A stretch of DNA of 9,458 nucleotides from Phycisphaerae bacterium (GTDB lineage Bacteria; Planctomycetota; Phycisphaerae; Phycisphaerales; Phycisphaeraceae): assembly GCA_002688155.1 (NCBI GenBank), contig NZCH01000129.1, positions 1-9,458 of the forward strand. The letters run 5' to 3'. Below the pieces are notes generated by a model. That model was given only the letters and a program-made list of their open reading frames with translations, searched no databases and was not told the DNA's origin. A program made the translations under genes and the position numbers. Shown here in pieces: positions 6,944 through 9,458 of this stretch (position 1 is the first letter of the stretch; each line of letters begins with the position of its first letter).

Positions 6944-6982
6944 CAGATTCCCAATCACGATGAATGAAGAATCCTGAATCTG
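6944..6982. repeat. inverted repeat in the divergent kinase/symporter gap
   Basis: CAGATTC at 6944-6950 and GAATCTG at 6976-6982 are perfect 7-bp inverted arms separated by 25 bases, in an AT-rich patch of the 205-base gap between the divergent kinase and symporter genes. The position would suit paired half-sites for a regulator of either gene, but a 7-bp match could be chance. I found no convincing sigma-70 promoter in this gap. Confidence 0.25.
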
Positions 6983-7012
6983 ATGCTTGAACGGGTGCCC
7001 GGGCTCCCGCGC

Positions 7013-7034
7013 GGTGGTCTGGATACGGACCGCC
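7013..7034 (+). other. stem-loop in the symporter upstream region
   Basis: GGTGGTC at 7013-7019 pairs with GACCGCC at 7028-7034 (seven pairs, one of them G-U) around an eight-base loop. It lies 58 bases before the symporter ATG, so it would sit in the 5' leader if transcription starts further upstream. No match to a known riboswitch was recognised. Confidence 0.2.
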
Positions 7035-7092
7035 ACGGGTCTGGGTTTCCTGATGTGCGACGTCCCGGTTTTCCGAATTGATCTGCGAAACC

Positions 7093-8685
7093 ATGTCTGA
7101 TATTTTCGCGACCAACTTCACGGCGGCCGATTGGATCATCGTCAGCGTGTACCTGATCGGCACCGTCGCCGTTGGGGCTGTTGTGAACCGTTACGTGCAC
7201 AGCGTATCCGACTTCATGGTCGGCGGCCGCGCGTCCGGTACGGCGCTGAACACTGCAACGTATATCGGCACGGGCCTGGGGCTGGTCACGTTGATGTACG
7301 CGTCGATGGAGGGGTTCAACAACGGTTTTGCGTACATGGCCCTTGCGGTGATCGCCGCGATTGTCAGTGTGTTCATTGGTTCGACAGGCTTCGTAATCGC
7401 GCGATTACGCGAGCTTGAACTGACGACCATCCCCGAATACTTCGAACGTCGTTTCAGTCGGGCGACGCGCGTTACAGCAGGCATCATCTGCGCCCTGGCA
7501 GGCATTTTGAACATGGGCCTGTTCCCGAAAATGGGCGCGACGTTCATCACTTATGCCACCGGGATAGCCGAGCATGGCGAGTCCACGGAGATGCTGGTTA
7601 ATGTAATAACCTCGCTGCTTATCGTTTTTGTGCTTGTATACACCGTACTTGGCGGCATGGTGTCAGTGATTGTGACGGACTATATCCAGTTTGTCGTGCT
7701 GGCAATCGGCATGGGCATCGGTCTGGTCATCTTTCTGACACATCCGCAGATCGGTTGGCAGCAGACGATGGACACCTGGTCGTCGGCGAAGGGTGAGGCC
7801 GCGTTTAACCCGTTTCACAAGGACTCATACGGTGGGGTTTGGGTTGTCTGGCAGGTGTGTGTGTTCCTGACGGCGATGATTGCCTGGGCGCCTGAAGCGA
7901 CGCGCGCTCTAACGGCTCGGGATGTTCGCACCGCGAAACGGACATTCTTGTGGGCCACGCCCAACGCGTTTGTACGGCTGGCAATTCCGGCGTTCTGGGG
8001 TATTGCGGCGGTTACTTTTTTTGCGTCTGAGCCCACGTTAAGCGAGTACTTTTTCCCCGATGGTGTCGACGGTTCCGCGACGCATGCGATGCAAGCGATG
8101 CCGCTTCTGATCGGAAAGATCATCCCTACGGGTCTCATCGGCGTGCTCGTCGCCGGCCTGTTGGCCGCGTTTATGTCGACTCACGACAGTTACTTCCTGT
8201 GCTGGTCGTCCGTGATCGTCCGCGATGTGGTCAATCCGCTGCGCGGCGCGGATTTGAGTGAGCGAGGCCAGATCATGCTCACACGTTTTGTCATCGTCGG
8301 CATCGGCGCCTTTCTCATGGTCTGGGGTGTCTGGTACGACACGCCAGACAGCGTGTGGAATTACATGGCGGTGACAGGGACCATTTACTTAAGTGGCGCC
8401 GGCGTGACGTTGATCGGCGGCGTGTACTGGACAAGGGCGTCGAGTACCGGCGCGATCGCGGCGCTCGTTGGCGGGCTTGTCGCGATATCCAGCCTGTTCA
8501 TTGACAAGATTCGCGCATTATGTGAAACCTATGTGGATGGGATTGCCCAGTACGTCACCACCGCAAACCTCGCGCTTGGCAATTTTGTGTTTTGCGCTAT
8601 CGTGTTCGTCGTATTCTCACTATTGTTTCCCGATCCGTCGAAGACGGCGCGTGAACTACGCGACGCGCCAATAACAACGCCTTAA
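7093..8685 (+). CDS. sodium:solute symporter (SSS family)
   Basis: This 530-residue inner-membrane protein belongs to the SSS/SLC5 family, which imports sugars, amino acids, carboxylates or vitamins with sodium. About a dozen or more hydrophobic segments run through the chain: 13-31, 51-70, 78-104, 126-155, 168-189, 194-215, 249-266, 290-310, 338-362, 396-415, 425-445, 452-471 and 493-512. Family landmarks include DFMVGGR at 40-46 after the first span, VLGGMVSVIVTDYIQF at 185-200 (the SSS TD-x-IQ signature) and AAFMSTHDSYFL at 358-369, the segment whose Ser/Thr residues usually help form the sodium site. I prefer ATG 7093; a TTG five codons upstream is possible, and neither has a good SD. Thirteen bases after the stop a 51-residue membrane protein begins, probably co-transcribed. 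The substrate is unknown: SSS members with similar length carry very different solutes. Confidence 0.92.
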   Translation: MSDIFATNFTAADWIIVSVYLIGTVAVGAVVNRYVHSVSDFMVGGRASGTALNTATYIGTGLGLVTLMYASMEGFNNGFAYMALAVIAAIVSVFIGSTGFVIARLRELELTTIPEYFERRFSRATRVTAGIICALAGILNMGLFPKMGATFITYATGIAEHGESTEMLVNVITSLLIVFVLVYTVLGGMVSVIVTDYIQFVVLAIGMGIGLVIFLTHPQIGWQQTMDTWSSAKGEAAFNPFHKDSYGGVWVVWQVCVFLTAMIAWAPEATRALTARDVRTAKRTFLWATPNAFVRLAIPAFWGIAAVTFFASEPTLSEYFFPDGVDGSATHAMQAMPLLIGKIIPTGLIGVLVAGLLAAFMSTHDSYFLCWSSVIVRDVVNPLRGADLSERGQIMLTRFVIVGIGAFLMVWGVWYDTPDSVWNYMAVTGTIYLSGAGVTLIGGVYWTRASSTGAIAALVGGLVAISSLFIDKIRALCETYVDGIAQYVTTANLALGNFVFCAIVFVVFSLLFPDPSKTARELRDAPITTP

Positions 8686-8686
8686 C

Positions 8687-8693
8687 GGAGGTG
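8687..8693 (+). promoter_or_regulatory. near-consensus ribosome binding site
   Basis: GGAGGTG almost matches the full complement of the 16S rRNA 3' end. With the core GGAGG ending at 8691, the spacing to ATG 8699 is seven bases. It is the strongest SD in the window and decides that the short frame behind the symporter is a real gene. Confidence 0.8.
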
Positions 8694-8698
8694 GCGAC

Positions 8699-8854
8699 AT
8701 GACGCGACCGGAAGGTTGGATTTTGTTCTGGACGGTGATGTGCACAGTTTGCTTCGGCGCGTTTTACCTCACCGCGCTGGCGCTGGTCCCGCTGGGGCTG
8801 CGTGATCTTCTTCAGTTGGTTCGCACGTTGCGTCGTGATGACGACAATCGGTGA
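8699..8854 (+). CDS. 51-residue single-span membrane protein, possible symporter subunit
   Basis: A short open frame follows the symporter stop by 13 bases and has the best ribosome binding site in the window. Its product is 51 residues: a short N-terminus (MTRPEG), one hydrophobic segment at about 7-34 (WILFWTVMCT to VPLGL) with aromatic residues and two cysteines, then an amphipathic charged tail RDLLQLVRTLRRDDDNR. More positive charges follow the segment than precede it, which suggests the tail is cytoplasmic. Small membrane proteins encoded next to SSS transporters are known, for example YhdT with PanF, DUF4212 with acetate-type symporters, and short symporter accessory proteins. I therefore infer an accessory or stabilising subunit of the preceding transporter. 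I do not recognise the specific family. Confidence 0.7.
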   Translation: MTRPEGWILFWTVMCTVCFGAFYLTALALVPLGLRDLLQLVRTLRRDDDNR

Positions 8855-9006
8855 TTCCGATCTTGAGAGGTCGGGCTTGGAAACTTGTGCCGTAACTTCT
8901 GCGCACGCCTCGCTGAAGATCGGGCGATGGATCGTGGGCGATGGACCTGAGGATTCGCCAGCGAGACGATGAACGCCTGTTGGCTCCCTTGCCCCGAGCC
9001 CACAGT

Positions 9007-9031
9007 CCTTGCGGGTAAAGCCCGCACAAGG
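9007..9031 (+). promoter_or_regulatory. hairpin overlapping the adenosyltransferase ribosome binding site
   Basis: CCTTGCGGG at 9007-9015 can pair with CCCGC (9021-9025) and AAGG (9028-9031), with a TAAAG loop and a two-base bulge, making nine pairs. The AAGG strand is part of the SD (AAGGGG, 9028-9033) of the gene starting at 9041. Upstream, CCCTTG at 8986-8991 sits mostly in the loop of a second small hairpin (GGCTC 8982-8986 with GAGCC 8996-9000) and is also complementary to the same SD. The 186-base gap 8855-9040 otherwise shows only a 10-base direct repeat (8922-8931 and 8936-8945). Confidence 0.4.
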
Positions 9032-9040
9032 GGAACGATA

Positions 9041-9458
9041 ATGGCGCTTTATACGCGGCGAGGTGATGATGGGACGACGGGGTTGTTCGGCGGCCGGCGA
9101 GTGGAGAAGGACGACCTGCGCGTGCACACGTACGGGGAGGTGGACGAACTGAACGCGGCGTTGGGGCTGGCGCGTGCGGCCAGCGGGGACGATGAAATGT
9201 TGGCGATGTTGTCGCAGCTGCAGGCAATATTGTTTGTCGTGGGCGGCGATTTGGCGACGCCGCGCGATGGTGACGGCGACGCGGCGGCCGCGATTGAGCG
9301 CGTCAGCGCCCAACATGTCACGCTGCTCGAAGCACTGATCGACGATGCGGACGGCAGGTCGCCGGCGCTTACGACGTTTATATTGCCCGGCGGGGGCGAG
9401 GTTGCGTCGCGGCTGCACCTTGCTCGGGCAGTATGCCGGCGTGCGGAGCGTGCGTGCG
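9041..9458 (+). CDS. pduO: PduO-type ATP:cob(I)alamin adenosyltransferase, N-terminal part
   Basis: The product transfers the adenosyl group of ATP to cob(I)alamin, making adenosylcobalamin, the cofactor of B12-dependent enzymes such as methylmalonyl-CoA mutase; it normally acts as a cytoplasmic trimer. The first 139 residues lie in the window, and the frame runs off the end. The N-terminus YTRRGDDGTTGLFGGRRVEK matches the ATP-binding signature of the family, followed by RVHTYGEVDELNAALGLA at 27-44. Near the edge FILPGGGEVASRLHLARAV (113-131) leads into CRRAERAC (132-139), the second signature, whose Arg and Glu residues bind ATP or shape the active site. Only about 40-50 residues are expected to be missing. 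The start is ATG 9041, with AAGGGG ending seven bases upstream. This part of the protein distinguishes PduO from the unrelated CobA and EutT types. No B12-dependent enzyme is visible nearby. The symbol is given by family resemblance only. Confidence 0.93.
   Translation, partial: MALYTRRGDDGTTGLFGGRRVEKDDLRVHTYGEVDELNAALGLARAASGDDEMLAMLSQLQAILFVVGGDLATPRDGDGDAAAAIERVSAQHVTLLEALIDDADGRSPALTTFILPGGGEVASRLHLARAVCRRAERAC

Noticed and set aside
8922..8945. 10-base direct repeat GGGCGATGGA
   Set aside because: Two copies four bases apart with no further structure or known site; probably chance or slippage.
8855..9040. Cobalamin riboswitch upstream of the adenosyltransferase gene
   Set aside because: The B12 box (GCCACTG type) and conserved core strings were not found; only local hairpins are visible. 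An Infernal scan would settle it.
8597..9418. 273-codon minus-strand frame opposite the symporter end, small protein and adenosyltransferase
   Set aside because: Arg/Gln/His-rich antisense product with no motif; the plus-strand frames there have recognisable proteins and SDs.

Overview
This window looks like chromosomal DNA of a GC-rich, Gram-negative-type bacterium. The mix suggests a Planctomycetota/Phycisphaerae-like organism: a stand-alone argJ, an LPS-core kinase plus glycosyltransferase pair, a Gfo/Idh/MocA oxidoreductase, a sodium:solute symporter, and several starts without a Shine-Dalgarno (SD) sequence. That placement is inferred from gene content only. No transposase, phage gene, CRISPR array, tRNA or rRNA was seen, and no gap between genes exceeds 300 bases.

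Layout. Left part, plus strand: the 3' end of nadB (L-aspartate oxidase, NAD synthesis; 1-898), a complete nitrilase-superfamily carbon-nitrogen hydrolase (1074-2012), and a complete argJ (ornithine acetyltransferase, arginine synthesis; 2281-3501). Middle, minus strand, converging on argJ and transcribed right to left: a WaaP/InaA-type LPS kinase (6887-5901), a GT4-type glycosyltransferase (5904-4717) that overlaps the kinase by 4 bp, and a Gfo/Idh/MocA oxidoreductase (4609-3599) after a 107-bp gap holding an inverted repeat. Right part, plus strand, diverging from the kinase: an SSS-family sodium:solute symporter (7093-8685), a 51-residue single-membrane-span protein directly behind it with a near-consensus SD (8699-8854), and the 5' part of a PduO-type ATP:cob(I)alamin adenosyltransferase (9041 to the window end).

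How the genes fit together. nadB, argJ and the adenosyltransferase are independent housekeeping genes of cofactor and amino-acid metabolism. The kinase and glycosyltransferase form a translationally coupled envelope module, most likely modifying the LPS core. The symporter and its small partner look like a two-gene transport unit whose substrate cannot be read from sequence. The hydrolase and the oxidoreductase belong to broad families and their substrates are unknown.

I do not see a clearly new multi-gene system. The points most worth a second look are the small symporter-linked protein, a hairpin that would mask the ribosome binding site of the adenosyltransferase gene, an AT-rich inverted repeat upstream of the oxidoreductase, and a possible leaderless argJ transcript.
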